The notes: a model not told the origin generated them from the letters alone. Positions 45,301-52,648 are shown, counted from the stretch's first letter. The stretch is 64,000 nucleotides of DNA from Rhinopomastus cyanomelas (GCA_013400115.1 VXBP01008209.1:249377-313376), one strand, 5' to 3'. Translations and numbers: made by a program.

Positions 45301-46350
45301 CCGGGATAGCCACGCCGTGTCGGTGGCCCGGCCACCCCCCGTTAGCCGCCCGCGGCGCGACAGCACCTTCCTGGCCAGCCAGCCCGTGGCGGCGGCCGCT
45401 TTGCTCAGCACCTGAGCCCGGGGCTTGAATTTCCTTTCCGGGCGGCGGCGGAAGAGGGCTGCTCCTTCCTCAGCCACCTGCCCGGCCCGTCGCAGCAGCA
45501 CAAAGGACGTTTTGCTCGGCGGGGGCTTGGCGGCCTCTTCCTTCCTCTTCTTGCCCACCTGCTTGAAGCGAACCATGAGGTTGGACGTGGACTTGAGCAC
45601 CGCCTTGTTCTTCTTCTTCTTCTTCCTCTTGGTGCTGTGCTTCTGCAGCCCCCAGAAGAAGCGGGATGTGTTCTTGAACTGCCCTTTCTTGGGACGAGGC
45701 AGCCCCAGCTTCTTGAAGCCCAGGAAGAGCTTGGAGGTGCTGCGGAGATTCTGCTTCACACGGGTCTTCGGCGCTTCTGCCTCCTCTGCCGCAGCCACCA
45801 CCTCCTCCTCTTCCTCCTTGGCCGGGCTGGGCTCCTCAGGGGCTTTGGGTTCAGCCTTGGCCTCTGCACCCTTGGCTCCTTTCTTCTTCTGCCCCAGCAG
45901 CAGCTTGGAGGGGCCCTTCTGGTTCTTCTTGCCAGCTGCAGCATCGCTCTCACCCTCTTCTTCCTCCGTCTCCAGCTGCACTTTCTTCCCCTTCCCCGGC
46001 TTCTTCATTCCTATCCCCTTGAGCATCCCCTTCTTCTCCTTGTCCTTGTCCTTCCCCTTCCCCTTCTTGGGCTCCTCCACAGCTGCTGCCTCCTCTTCCG
46101 TCTTCTCTTCCTTCTCCTCCTTCTCCTCCTTCTCCTCCTTCTCCTAGGACTCCTTCTTCTCATCCTTCTCCTCCTTCACCTCCTCTGCAGCCTCCGTCGC
46201 CTCCTCGGTCTCCTCTGCCTTCAGCAGCTCCGTATCGGAGCTCTCCTCCGGCTCGCTGGCCGCCTCCTTCTTGTCCTTCTTTCCTTTCCCCTTCCCTCCC
46301 TTCCCTTTGGCCTCTGCATCCTTCTTGGGGTCCCCCTTCTTGCCAGCCAT
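21606..46350 (-). CDS. MYO15A: Unconventional myosin XVA (64 coding exons located)
   Basis: Actin motor that carries whirlin, EPS8 and partners to hair-cell stereocilia tips; loss causes DFNB3 deafness in human. Numbering the large N-terminal exon as exon 2, I placed exons 2-65 with GT-AG junctions and matching phases. Exons 3-65 sum to 6,783 nt (2,260 residues plus stop); the large exon adds about 1,062 codons, so about 3,320 residues against 3,530 in human. Order: basic/acidic N-terminal extension, motor, IQ neck, MyTH4, FERM-like lobes, proline-rich linker, SH3, second MyTH4, FERM and a C-terminal ITLL PDZ ligand. The large exon has an in-frame TAG (46144-46146) and an apparent frameshift near 43.56 kb; the rest is intact. 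The start at 46350 (MAGKKGDPKK) resembles the lysine-rich human start. Confidence 0.97.
22370..22745. repeat. Minisatellite in MYO15A intron 62
   Basis: Repeats of a roughly 39-bp unit containing ATCTCCCCATTAGCACCATG and GTCCTCATC fill most of the intron between 22310 and 22776. Confidence 0.88.
24085..24195. repeat. Short tandem repeat in MYO15A intron 57
   Basis: Four to five copies of a 24-26-bp unit resembling GGGATCCTGAGCCCATNAN lie just downstream of exon 57. Confidence 0.8.
24475..25760 (-). CDS. MYO15A: MYO15A exons 51-56: second MyTH4 domain
   Basis: Exons: 25627-25760, 25478-25544, 25248-25320, 24937-25010, 24767-24849 and 24475-24605. Signature MyTH4 segments are MLAFAQRHFR, VPNLLEMLSFTK, VMKFMGDYPLRGQTELD, EVYCQIVKQLTSN and CQRGWRLLYILAAYY, over about residues 2778-2965. 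MyTH4 modules in myosins pair with the following FERM to bind cargo or microtubules. All six exons are in phase. The start of exon 51 is poorly conserved against human; the rest is strong. Confidence 0.95.
25846..26711 (-). CDS. MYO15A: MYO15A exons 48-50: SH3 domain
   Basis: Exons: 26600-26711, 26392-26466 and 25846-26051. The SH3 fold is recognisable from YVVAVRNYSPEDKSRLSFHK, KGDIIHLQPLEPP, CGCVVRKKVMYLEEL and FGAIHGRSGLFPADYVQPV, at about residues 2646-2725. A following alanine/valine-rich and lysine-rich linker leads into the second MyTH4 domain. Confidence 0.95.
26949..28640 (-). CDS. MYO15A: MYO15A exons 42-47: FERM-like lobes before the SH3
   Basis: Exons: 28519-28640, 28366-28425, 28106-28181, 27385-27500, 27178-27296 and 26949-27090. 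Conserved pieces are APWKIYIRKEVFYPKDS, LRISQ-like IRISQEERIRLKALF, VYFSRLFPAT, VQILAVSHTGIKLLRLVKG and DVLFVTTPSRNMLEFNL, matching the human segment that continues the first MyTH4-FERM unit. The intron between exons 44 and 45 holds a GGGAT simple-repeat array. Confidence 0.95.
27553..27620. repeat. Module flanking the first CATCC array (copy A)
   Basis: GAGAGCAGAG, CTCATCCC, AAGCCTGG and ACTGTGATGGAGA occur in the same order as at 30673-30748, next to the other CATCC array. The two copies are alignable with small indels. Copy A lies about 50 bp upstream of the exon 45 acceptor. Confidence 0.85.
27621..27705. repeat. (CATCC)17 array in MYO15A intron 44
   Basis: Seventeen perfect pentamers are followed to about 27885 by degenerate CCAT tetramers. 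On the transcript strand it reads GGATG/GGGAT, with closely spaced G-triplets. Confidence 0.97.
27706..27885. repeat. Degenerate (CCAT)n tract
   Basis: Mixed CCAT/CCATC/TCCC units extend the pentamer array. Frames on both strands stay open only because the sequence is repetitive. Confidence 0.92.
28848..30665 (-). CDS. MYO15A: MYO15A exons 34-41: proline-rich linker
   Basis: Exons: 30571-30665, 30398-30486, 30175-30301, 29987-30048, 29840-29903, 29620-29758, 29037-29127 and 28848-28947. Anchors to the human protein are VLDRYLDSLFDPVLSYG, ELEKPAAVMQRIKG, LNSEHFPRPT followed by IRNIIRQ, and QDPHEEAMQILKEQL. Between them the sequence is proline/alanine-rich and poorly conserved, so exons 36-38 and 41 rest mainly on splice signals and phase. 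The exon 37 (29987-30048) call is the least certain. Confidence 0.87.
29230..29545. repeat. Minisatellite in MYO15A intron 39
   Basis: Roughly 51-bp units built from CACCCTGGCATCACCCACAC, CAGAATCACCCACATCCC and ACATCCCCTG, five to six copies, between exons 39 and 40. Confidence 0.9.
30673..30748. repeat. Module flanking the second CATCC array (copy B)
   Basis: Matches the module at 27553-27620 (GAGAGCAGAG, GCTCATCCC, AAGCCTGG, GACTGTGATGGAGA). It starts only 8 bp outside exon 34 and therefore overlaps the 3' splice-site region of MYO15A intron 33. Confidence 0.85.
30749..31030. repeat. Degenerate CCAT-rich tract
   Basis: Interrupted CCATC/CCAT units lead into the perfect pentamer array; no coding exon. 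Confidence 0.9.
31031..31615. repeat. (ATCCC)117 pentanucleotide array in MYO15A intron 33
   Basis: 585 bp of perfect ATCCC repeats, 117 units with no interruption seen. On the MYO15A sense strand this is GGGAT repeated 117 times, so the pre-mRNA carries a G-triplet every 5 nt. The very long open frames here (HPIPS or GWDGM repeats) are artefacts of the repeat. The true copy number may differ from the assembly. Confidence 0.98.
31630..31690 (-). mobile_element. CR1 LINE 3' end, short
   Basis: CACAGGATCATGGAACATTC, then GGTTGGAAAAGACCCTTGGG, a reverse CR1 end immediately beside the pentamer array. Confidence 0.8.
31820..34296 (-). CDS. MYO15A: MYO15A exons 27-33: first MyTH4 domain and start of FERM
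   Basis: Exons: 34215-34296, 33996-34126, 33226-33321, 32907-33142, 32282-32460, 32119-32191 and 31820-32011. The MyTH4 core is LTLPLDINDYPMAKYV, EPAFGMLTAPLKAPLT, IMRFMGDPGL, ETLFGNYIVQKGL, LRDELLAQAANQVWRN and ERGWLLLATCLSAF, at about residues 1900-2115. DQFSCPVHSWSTGED and GHDYVLDLISDLELL follow. For exon 33 the donor must be GC|GTAGGT (exon end 31820): using the AG|GTACCC site 5 nt further on would put a TAG in frame. Confidence 0.95.
32530..32880. repeat. Minisatellite in MYO15A intron 30
   Basis: Imperfect units around CCTGGGCAC, AGGGATCYTGG and GTGCCAGGCTGG; period variable, about 55-70 bp. Confidence 0.7.
34407..35044 (-). CDS. MYO15A: MYO15A exons 24-26: IQ neck region
   Basis: Exons: 34869-35044, 34698-34782 and 34407-34460. 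Exon 24 begins LFLKEPLYQALE, the end of the motor converter, then carries IQ-type helices: LAALTLQRYARTFFIKRRFR, IVLLQTRARGYLARQRYRRM and LIKFRSLVHIYVNRRRYLK. These are calmodulin/light-chain binding sites forming the lever arm. Exon 26 (18 residues, RKEDARRRAEEERQRMKE) is a short charged helix that differs from the human segment at this position. Confidence 0.94.
35050..35340. repeat. Minisatellite in MYO15A intron 23
   Basis: Five copies of a roughly 60-bp unit with GTGATGCCNTGAGACCCCCA and CTTGGCCATCYNTCCTCCCC, between exons 23 and 24. Confidence 0.9.
35377..42384 (-). CDS. MYO15A: MYO15A exons 3-23: myosin motor domain
   Basis: Exons: 42302-42384, 42042-42105, 41834-41943, 41235-41309, 41043-41133, 40923-40928 (6 nt), 40452-40555, 39907-39970, 39694-39807, 39354-39515, 39110-39223, 38940-38998, 37864-37987, 37684-37779, 37473-37604, 36940-37065, 36553-36630, 36108-36262, 35935-35980, 35697-35821 and 35377-35494. 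The P-loop GESGSGKT starts near residue 1174 (exon 7). Switch I is NDNSSRFGKF (exon 9) and switch II DIYGFE (exon 15). The actin-binding side is seen in CNPFFVRCLKPN (exon 21). Motor sequence is very close to mammalian myosin XV and all exons keep frame. The first motor exon begins with an ATG codon in phase 0. Confidence 0.97.
36700..36845 (+). mobile_element. CR1 LINE internal fragment
   Basis: GGGATGTTGTGTCCAGCTGT, then CCAGAAGGACACAGAGCTGC and CTGGAGAGAGCCCAGCGCAG are typical CR1 body sequence. Sits in MYO15A intron 18, next to a poly-C run and an assembly gap. Confidence 0.88.
36889..36907. other. Assembly gap (19 N) after poly-C
   Basis: Undetermined bases following a C14-type homopolymer, within MYO15A intron 18 about 30 bp from exon 18. 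Confidence 0.99.
38145..38850 (-). mobile_element. CR1 LINE, about 700 bp
   Basis: The longest CR1 copy here, reverse orientation: CTGGGAAGGACCTCCAGGAG at the 3' end, through TTGCCTTTCTCTGGCCCTGC, to CTGGGCTCTGTTCAGCCTCA and TTCATAAAGGTGCTGAACCA. It occupies most of MYO15A intron 14 in the same orientation as the gene. Confidence 0.93.
40690..40755 (-). mobile_element. CR1 LINE 3' end, short
   Basis: AGAATCATTGAGGTTGGAGA, then AAGATCATCAAGTCCAACCA, reverse CR1 end in MYO15A intron 8, between the microexon and exon 9. Confidence 0.88.
40923..40928 (-). CDS. MYO15A: MYO15A 6-nt microexon (Ile-Glu) in the motor
   Basis: Between exons 7 and 9 the minus strand reads CTGCAGCAG, ATCGAG, GTGCTG. 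The six bases keep frame and supply two residues (IE) where the human motor has IK just before ILEATPLLESFG. The acceptor is a tandem CAGCAG, so a 9-nt form adding Gln is possible. The donor GTGCTG is weak, as expected for a regulated microexon. Too short to detect by coding potential; support is position, phase and family alignment. Confidence 0.75.
41440..41810. repeat. GGGTGATGGTTGGTG-type minisatellite in MYO15A intron 5
   Basis: Short units such as GGGTGATGGCTGGTGATGGT and GGGTGTTCATGGGTGAG repeat with variable spacing between exons 5 and 6. Confidence 0.92.
43164..46350 (-). CDS. MYO15A: MYO15A exon 2: large N-terminal extension, with two lesions
   Basis: A 3,187-nt exon that in mammals is included only in the long isoform. 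It begins MAGKKGDPKK, is lysine/glutamate-rich, then has LRSTSKLFLGFKKL, KGQFKNTSRFFWGLQK, KLSLNSKFRLFPRPQVKLFG and LPEPPTKAVKP, all recognisably like the human extension, and a tyrosine/glycine-rich middle. A TAG at 46146-46144 breaks the frame at codon 69; the next in-frame ATG is at 46026. Near 43.56 kb homology moves to the next frame: the end (GRYAVVTPQVQRLGS to PWRSK) is read one base later than the upstream part. The donor at 43162-43163 (GTAACC) joins exon 3 in phase only from that second frame. Whether the lesions are real or assembly errors is open. Confidence 0.92.
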
Positions 46351-46790
46351 CGCAGCGATGGAGGGGGCTCATGCTCCGGCGGGGCCCTGGCACGCGATGC
46401 CCCACGCCGGGCGCACGAGGCGAGTCCCAGCGCTCTGTCCGGCCCCCGACCCCGCAGCCTGTCCCGGGTGGGGATTTACCTGCTCGCGGTGCCCAAGCGT
46501 GGTGGCTCCTTCGGCCGCCGGTAGCCCCCCACTGGGCATGGCGCTGGGCAAGCGGGATGGCAGCGCCACGGCAGCCCGGCGGGAGCTGCCTCCCGTGTCC
46601 CGCGGCCGCCCGCGAGTCTCAGGCGACTCGGTGCTGGCGGCTGGACTCGAGCTGTAACCCAACCGCCGGGGATGGCGACGGCATGAATTATGCAGGCGCG
46701 CGGCGCTCCGGCCCCGAGACTTTTCCGAAGGAGCAGCAAAGGGCCCCCGTGGTGGGGAACAGCCCCCTGCTCAGAGCATCGGCCCCACCT
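46351..46790 (-). promoter_or_regulatory. MYO15A: GC-rich region upstream of the MYO15A start
   Basis: CpG-containing sequence between the presumed start codon and an upstream minisatellite. In mammals an untranslated first exon precedes the large exon, so the promoter could be here or further right; no splice donor or core promoter element was identified with confidence. An AT patch (GCATGAATTATGCAGG) occurs at 46680-46695. Confidence 0.3.
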
Positions 46791-46799
46791 TGAAAGCGG

Positions 46800-47345
46800 C
46801 TCCTGTTACCTCCTCATGCGCTGGGGCTCCCCGTGCTGCACCTTGGGGGACCACCCTCTTCCTCCAGAAGCCCACAGACCCATTTGATACCCCAGAACCA
46901 GGCTCTGCCACCTCCTGATATCTTGGGACTCCCTGTGTCCTGCCCTGGGGGACCACCCTCTTCCTGAAGAAGCCCACGGACCCGTTTGATACCCCAAAAC
47001 CAGACCCTGCCACCTCCTCACGCATCAGGGCTCCCCGTGTCCTACCCTTAGGAATCACCCTCTTCTTCCAGAGGAAGGATGAACCCACAAACCTGTTTGA
47101 ACCCCCAGAAGCAGACCCTGCCATCTCCTCATACACTGGGGTTCCTCATATCCAACCCTAGGGAATCACCTTTTTCCTCTAGAGGAAGGATGAACCCACA
47201 GACCTGTTTGAACCCCCAGAAGCAGACCCTGGCCCCTCCTCATACACCAGGGCTCTCCACATTCTACACTGGGTACCCATCCTATTCCTCCAAAGGAAGG
47301 ATGAACCCACAAACCCACCTGACACCCCAAATCCAAACCTCAGCA
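46800..47345. repeat. Minisatellite upstream of MYO15A, about 105-110-bp period
   Basis: Five diverged copies share ACCACCCTCTTCCTSMAGAA, CCCACRGACCYRTTTGAYAC, CCCAGAASCAGRCYCTGCCA and CCTCCTSAT. Frames on both strands read through it because of the repeat. Confidence 0.9.
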
Positions 47346-49825
47346 CTGAGAAGGAGACTATTTTCCAGACCCCAAACACCAGCAGCTCGGCCAAGGGGCC
47401 ACCACGAAGGAGAAAACCCAACACCCCACCCAATCCCACAGCCCCGCGGGGGAGAAGACGGAGCCGGTTGCCCACAGGGGTCCCCCCACCCTGCCAGGGA
47501 TGCCCCGTGTGCCCACGCGCAGCTGGCAGTGGCGGGGCTGGCGTGAGCCGCACGTGTGGCCCGCAGGGGTGCTGGCCGCACGCTTGCCCACGCACGTGCC
47601 CGGGCGTGGGGTGACCACATCAAATGTTAATGCTGGGGCTGGGTTCCTGCGCCTGCGGGGCCATGAAATTTGAAGCAGCGGTGGTGGGAACCTGCGGAGA
47701 GGCTGCGGGCAGCGGCGGCACCCGCTCTGCCCCCTCGCAGCCCGGGTTGTGGGGGGACGCAGGAAAGGAGCCGCAGCAGCGGCCAGATGTGCAGCAGCTG
47801 GGGGGAACCCTAGAACCTGCAGCAGTTGCTGGACTGAACCCAGCAGCCTCCTCCAGGACTGGGAAGCCCCTATGGCTGGTACCCCGTGGCTGGCACCCCC
47901 ACAGCCGGGAGCCCACAGCACCGTCTTCTCCCCGTCCCGTCCCTCCCTGCTGTGGACGTGCCACAGCAGAGGTGCCACCAGCCACCATCTGACGGGTTTG
48001 GGCTCCTCCCTGCGTCTGGAGACACCCCAGTGGGGTCTGCACAGACAGGGGGGCACTGCGCCGGAGCTGTGGGGTGAGCAGAGTGACGGAGCAGGAGCGG
48101 GGACACCCCGTAGGTACCAGGAGAGGGTCTATGGGGTGGCAGGAGTGTGGGATCAGCAGGAAAGAGCATCAGCAGAGCCCTGGCCACGCGGCGAGCTCAG
48201 CCCTACGTGAGCCCCGACGTGGTCCACACAGAGCCCTGCCCCGCACCGCTGCCCCATCCCTCCCGTCCCGACACGGGGCATGGAGTGATGGCACAACCCA
48301 GTCCCTCCCCTGGCCGCTGGCACCAAGCGCTGGGGGAACCAGGCTGCTGCGGGTCCCCAGCTCCATCCCAGTGCCCTCAGCAGTCCCCACAGAGGAGCAG
48401 GAGAAGGGTTGTCACTGGAGGGACCCCAAACCATGGGGAACCCACACCTGGAGAGTTTCCCAGGTCCCTGGGCACTGCCACCTCCAGCAGCAGGACAGGG
48501 GAGGGACCCTGGGTGCAAACCCCAGCAGCAACGGGGACCAGGGCACTGGGAGGAGATGCCCAGAGCATCTCGAATCCCATCATCCCTGAGTGTTTCCAGG
48601 AGAAGCCACTTCACCCCGGGGACATGGCACAGGGCAGTCCCCGTCCCACTGTGGCAGCCCAGAGCCCTACCAAGGCTGGGTGCTGAGACTTTGGCCACCA
48701 AGGCTCTGCTTCGCCTGCCCCAGCCCAGCTCCACGCGTGGCTGCCCGGGATGGTACCTTTGGCTCGGCGGCAGCCGTGGGCAGAGCTCCCGGGGTGGCAA
48801 CTCTGCTGTCTCCAGGCAGGTCTGTGGTGACCAGTCAGCCCCGGGTCTGCTTACAGCCTGTTTCCAGTTACAGCTGGAGCAGGGCTCGGTGCCACCACAC
48901 CACACCACGCCAGCCCCATCGCTGCCGTGCTCCGAGGGAGCCCTGCGCCCTGGCACCTCCCGGCTGCGGCATCGCTCATCGTGCACTCGCTGCGCCGCCC
49001 GTGAGCTGCGGGGTGCTGGGAGCACGGGGACAGGCTGGGCCCTTCCAGCAGCGGGCGGTGGGATACCAGCACGGCCCTTCCAACCCCTGAGGGGTCTCCC
49101 CTCGCACCCCTCCAGCACTTCACTTCAACCAAGGACCAGCCATCTCCCGGGTGACACCGTGTCCCCGCCTGCCGGCTGCTGCCTGACACCGAGAGCTGCC
49201 CCAGGGAGGTGATGGAGGGAGGAGAGAGGCTGCAGCAGATGCTGGAAGCGGAGACCAGCTGGGCATGACACATGCTGGGCTTGGCACGGGCTGGCACCCA
49301 GTAACGGTGGCTGCTGGCCCCGGAGCCAGGTCACAGCTCTGTGCCATCGCCTCGGCGCTGGAGCTGAGCCCAGAGAACCCGCAGAGCTCAGCTGTGGGGT
49401 CAGGCAGCGCTTCTGGGGTAAAACAGCCCCGAGGCAGAAGGAATCTGGGGAAGGGGTGGTAGGAGAGGTGGGGCAGAGGCTGGTGGTGAAGGAGGGGATA
49501 TTGAGGAGGGGGAAGCTCTGCTCTGGAGAGCAGCAGGAGCACCGTGGCTGCAGGGAAGGTGCAAGGCAGGAGTGGGGGATAAGGCAGCGAGCAGACAGGC
49601 AGGGACCACCAGAAGACACCAGACCCCGTGACCCTGAGGAGCTGAACCCCACCACCACGTAAGGACCAGCATTACACACAAAGGTCCCCCCCAGATCCTT
49701 CCCACAGAGGCCTCCAGGAGCCCACGGCTGGTGCCACTCACCTGGGGTTGCCTGGGGTCTGGGCTTCACTCCCTGCTGGGGACCATCACACCCCCAGCAG
49801 CCGCAGGACCATATTTGCCACACGG
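47346..49825. other. Intergenic stretch without a recognised gene
   Basis: GC-rich, mostly non-repetitive sequence between the MYO15A upstream minisatellite and a possible regulatory cluster. Several overlapping open frames exceed 100 codons on both strands, as expected at this GC content; none shows family motifs or splice structure. An untranslated first exon of MYO15A could be hidden here. Confidence 0.5.
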
Positions 49826-49829
49826 CAGC

Positions 49830-49920
49830 TGCGGGCGGCCGCTACCCAATGCATATTTGATGACTGCTATTATTCTCATCTCCCCTCGTGAGCAGAGGGA
49901 TGAGAGCTAATCCTCCCTCT
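49830..49920. promoter_or_regulatory. Candidate regulatory element (AT-rich core)
   Basis: ACCCAATGCATATTTGATGA followed by CTGCTATTATTCTCATC forms an AT-rich island in GC-rich flanks, with octamer/POU-like ATGCATAT. Suggestive only. Confidence 0.25.
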
Positions 49921-50029
49921 GCAGAGCTGGGGAGCAGCAATGGTCCCCCCTTGGTCCCTTGTCCTGGTGATGCAGCCAGTCACTCCCACAGCCTCTTTCC
50001 TCCCCAAAACATCTCTTGGTGTCACAGAC

Positions 50030-50260
50030 TCCAGAGGGGTTTAAAAACTGAGTAGCTGGAGCACTTGAGGACATGGTCTAGGGGTTAGGGAGATGTTGGG
50101 ATGAGGGCTGGGCTTGATCCTGGAGGTCATGGTCTAGGGAGATGTCGGGATGAGGGCTGGGCTTGATGATCCTGGGGAGCCTCGAGGCCATGGTCCAGAA
50201 AGATGTTGGGATGAGGGCTCTGAGCGATGATCCTGCAGACCCTTTCCAGACAGGATGATT
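50030..50260 (+). mobile_element. CR1 3' fragment with internal duplications
   Basis: AGAGGGGTTTAAAAACTGAG opens a CR1 end; then GATGTYGGGATGAGGGCT recurs about three times at 50-60-bp spacing, a local amplification of the CR1 tail. Confidence 0.82.
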
Positions 50261-50574
50261 CTGATTCAGAGCGAACAGCCCTGCCCCATCCCCTGCCCCT
50301 AAAACATGAGGAGGAAGAATCATGGGGGTGGACACAGACTCCCTGACCCCTCCTCACCCTCTTCTCCACAGCAAGGCTGAGATCAACCAGCGACCTCGGA
50401 TCCCAACATCACCAGAGCCCCCATCTCCTCCAAGCCTCACCCTTCCTCCCTCCAGCACTGGTGTTGCCCCCACCAAAGTGGGGAGCACTTCCAGCAGGGA
50501 AGGAGCCCTCAGCTCCCCCCGTGGCAGCGCCAAGCCCCGCTCCCCTCTCTCCATGCGGAGGCACGTCCCTGCCG

Positions 50575-51060
50575 TACTGCGGTGGGGATTTATTATGCTG
50601 ATTCCTCGGCGAGCGAGGGCTTAACTGCAAATTACAATCAATAGCCCCGATCCCCAAGGGGCAGGTTCATCATTTAGCAGGAGCAAGCAGAGGAATTCCA
50701 AACTATTTGCCAGCCGTAAATCCTCCCCCCTCCGCCTCCCGCGCAGCCTCCGGAGCCGGCCCCGACGGCTGCTTGGGGTGACCCTTGTCAGCGATGGAAA
50801 CAATTAAGCTGTCAGCGCCGATCGTGACTCTTCGACAGAGCCCCGAGCGGCGCTTTGAGATGTCAGCGGTGACGGGGGCGAGGGGGAGCCGGCTGAGGCG
50901 AGAGCCCGCTGCAGGAACTGTCTCTCATTGAATGAAATGAATGTGTTTGGAGGCAGAGCCCTCTCTTTATTGCCCTGCCAGGCAGCCCTCACTGAATTCT
51001 GTGAGAGCAGCAGCCGCCGGCCAATCAAAGCTGCTCGACTGCCTGGAACAAGGCGCTTGA
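50575..51060. promoter_or_regulatory. Candidate conserved non-coding cluster between DRG2 and MYO15A
   Basis: A 480-bp transposon-free stretch with dispersed AT-rich homeobox-like cores (GGATTTATTATGCTGATTCC, AAATTACAATCAATAG, GAAACAATTAAGCTGTCAGC, TCATTGAATGAAATGAATG) among CpG sites, plus a CCAAT near 51020. It resembles vertebrate developmental enhancers by eye. It lies about 4.5 kb upstream of the MYO15A start. Confidence 0.3.
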
Positions 51061-51094
51061 AACGGAGCACGCCGCGGCCCGACGCTGCTTCCAG

Positions 51095-51440
51095 GGCTGG
51101 GTGGAGGGTGGCTGGTGGGTTGTAGCGAAGCTGATCCACCCCACAGCTCAGCCATGGGGCTTCTAGGGCTGGATGGAGGGTGGCTGGTGGGTTGTAGTGA
51201 AGCTGATCCATCCTACAGCTCAGCCATGGGGCTTCTAGGGCTGGGTGGAGGGTGGCTGGTGGGTTGTAGTGAAGCTGATCCACCCCACAGCTCAGCCATG
51301 GGGCTTCTAGGGCTGGGTGGAGGGTGGCTGGTGGGTTGTAGTGAAGCTCATCCATCCTACAGCTCAGCCATGGGGCTTCTAGGGCTGGGTGAAGGGTGGC
51401 TGATGGATTGAAGTTAAGCTGATCCACCCCACAGCTCAGA
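51095..51440. repeat. 72-bp-period minisatellite
   Basis: GCCATGGGGCTTCTAGGGCT recurs at 72-bp spacing (ATG at 51154, 51226, 51298, 51370). Because 72 is a multiple of three, both strands stay open for hundreds of bases and give 24-residue peptide repeats, including a 298-codon minus-strand frame. No start context, splice sites or relatives support a gene. Confidence 0.95.
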
Positions 51441-51689
51441 GATGGGGCAGGACCAGCACTGCAGCCCTCCAGGGACAGGCCACGGTGCTCAAAGAGCAGA
51501 GGGAACGTGAGGGGCTGCGGCGTGGAAGAGCAGATCGCCGGCACAGATCCCTTCCAGCACCACCTTCCCCCAGGAAGCAGGGTCTGGCCACCAGCACAGA
51601 CCTCAGGAAGCTCCAGCACATCTCCCCTCCGGATCCACATGCGAAGCTGCTGCGGCCCCGAACCGCGGTGCTGGCAGCTTCCGCCGCCA

Positions 51690-51945
51690 GCGCAGGACAA
51701 TTAAGAGGAGCCGCTGGCAGAACGGAGGCTGCAATTAGCTGCGGGCTCGGAAGCGGCCGTGAGCCACCTGGCAAAGGGAAAAGCCACTCCTGCTAAGAAA
51801 AGCAGCCCCACTCCTGCTGAGAAAAGCAGCCCCACTCCCAAGGGAATCACTTAGCGGCTCATTTTCGAGCGGGATCAGACGCTCCACTTCCTAAATGGGG
51901 AGTAAAGCTCATTAGAGGGTGGGGTGGGGGGTTTAACGCGGAGGG
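51690..51945. promoter_or_regulatory. Candidate regulatory stretch
   Basis: Repeated TAATTA-like cores (GACAATTAAGAGG, TGCAATTAGCTGCGG, AAAGCTCATTAGAGGG) and two short direct repeats of CAGCCCCACTCC with AAGAAAAG. No gene seen. Function is a guess from composition. Confidence 0.22.
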
Positions 51946-52642
51946 ATGAGGCTCACCCACAGGAAACCTGATCATCACAGCGCCAGGGAGGTGCTGGCTG
52001 CCCAAGGACAGCTTCTAGCAGGTGCTGCTGGGCCTTTCGGCGTCGATTCCCCGAGTCCTGTGGCTGCCTGGCCAACGGATGAAGCCCAGGCAGCAGCAGT
52101 TCCAGCTGCCTGTCCACATACAGGGGGGCTTGGCAGGAGCGAAGAGCCAGGAACTCGGGGACAAAATGAAAGTGAAGGAACTCTTGGTGCCAGCAGCTCT
52201 GCCTGCACAACCTTCCCAGGCAATGCAAAGGGCAAGTTAATGTCCTGGAACCAGCAGCCCACCCAACTCGCACCGAGAGGCACCGGCTCTCCCCAGCCAG
52301 CTCAGGCACGATGCAGCTAATCGGGAGCTCGCTCTCCGCCAGCAGCGGCCTGGATGAGCTCTGTGCTCCAGCTGTGAACAAAGGCAGGGATGGGGAAGGG
52401 AACTGGGAGCTCAAAGTCACCTTCTCCGCGCGGGGACTGTGTATCAGATCTAATTATCTCTCATCGCACCTCATCAAGTCCCTGCCAGAGCCCTCTGGAA
52501 GCTGCTTCACAATCTATTAGCTTGCAGCAGCAGCAGCCCTGGATTCCTCAGGTGGTAATAAAACAACAAGTGAGAGTCAGAAAACACCGAAGCATCTAAC
52601 TCACTGCAGGCAGGTACCTCTGGCTCATGGGAAATAGCAACT

Positions 52643-52648
52643 TTTATT
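52643..52648 (-). terminator. DRG2: Candidate DRG2 polyadenylation signal AATAAA
   Basis: TTTATT on the plus strand, the first AATAAA on the gene strand after the DRG2 stop, giving a 3' UTR of about 1.2 kb. No AATAAA or ATTAAA was seen between it and the stop codon. Confidence 0.55.

Noticed and set aside
44287..45309. 340-codon plus-strand frame opposite the MYO15A large exon
   Set aside because: Antisense shadow of the biased-composition coding exon; the minus strand shows clear myosin XV homology.
43075..46080. Start of the large MYO15A frame at 46080
   Set aside because: The codon at 46080 is GTG (Val) within the continuing Glu/Lys-rich frame, not an ATG. The likely start is ATG 46350, or ATG 46026 if the TAG is real.
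46144..46185. A tiny intron that would splice out the TAG (donor GTGAAG, acceptor CCTAG)
   Set aside because: The intron would be only about 36 nt and has a purine-rich, not pyrimidine-rich, acceptor region.
50804..51700. 298-codon minus-strand frame between DRG2 and MYO15A
   Set aside because: Openness is explained by the 72-bp repeat; the non-repeat ends have no family match and the frame crosses the candidate regulatory stretch.
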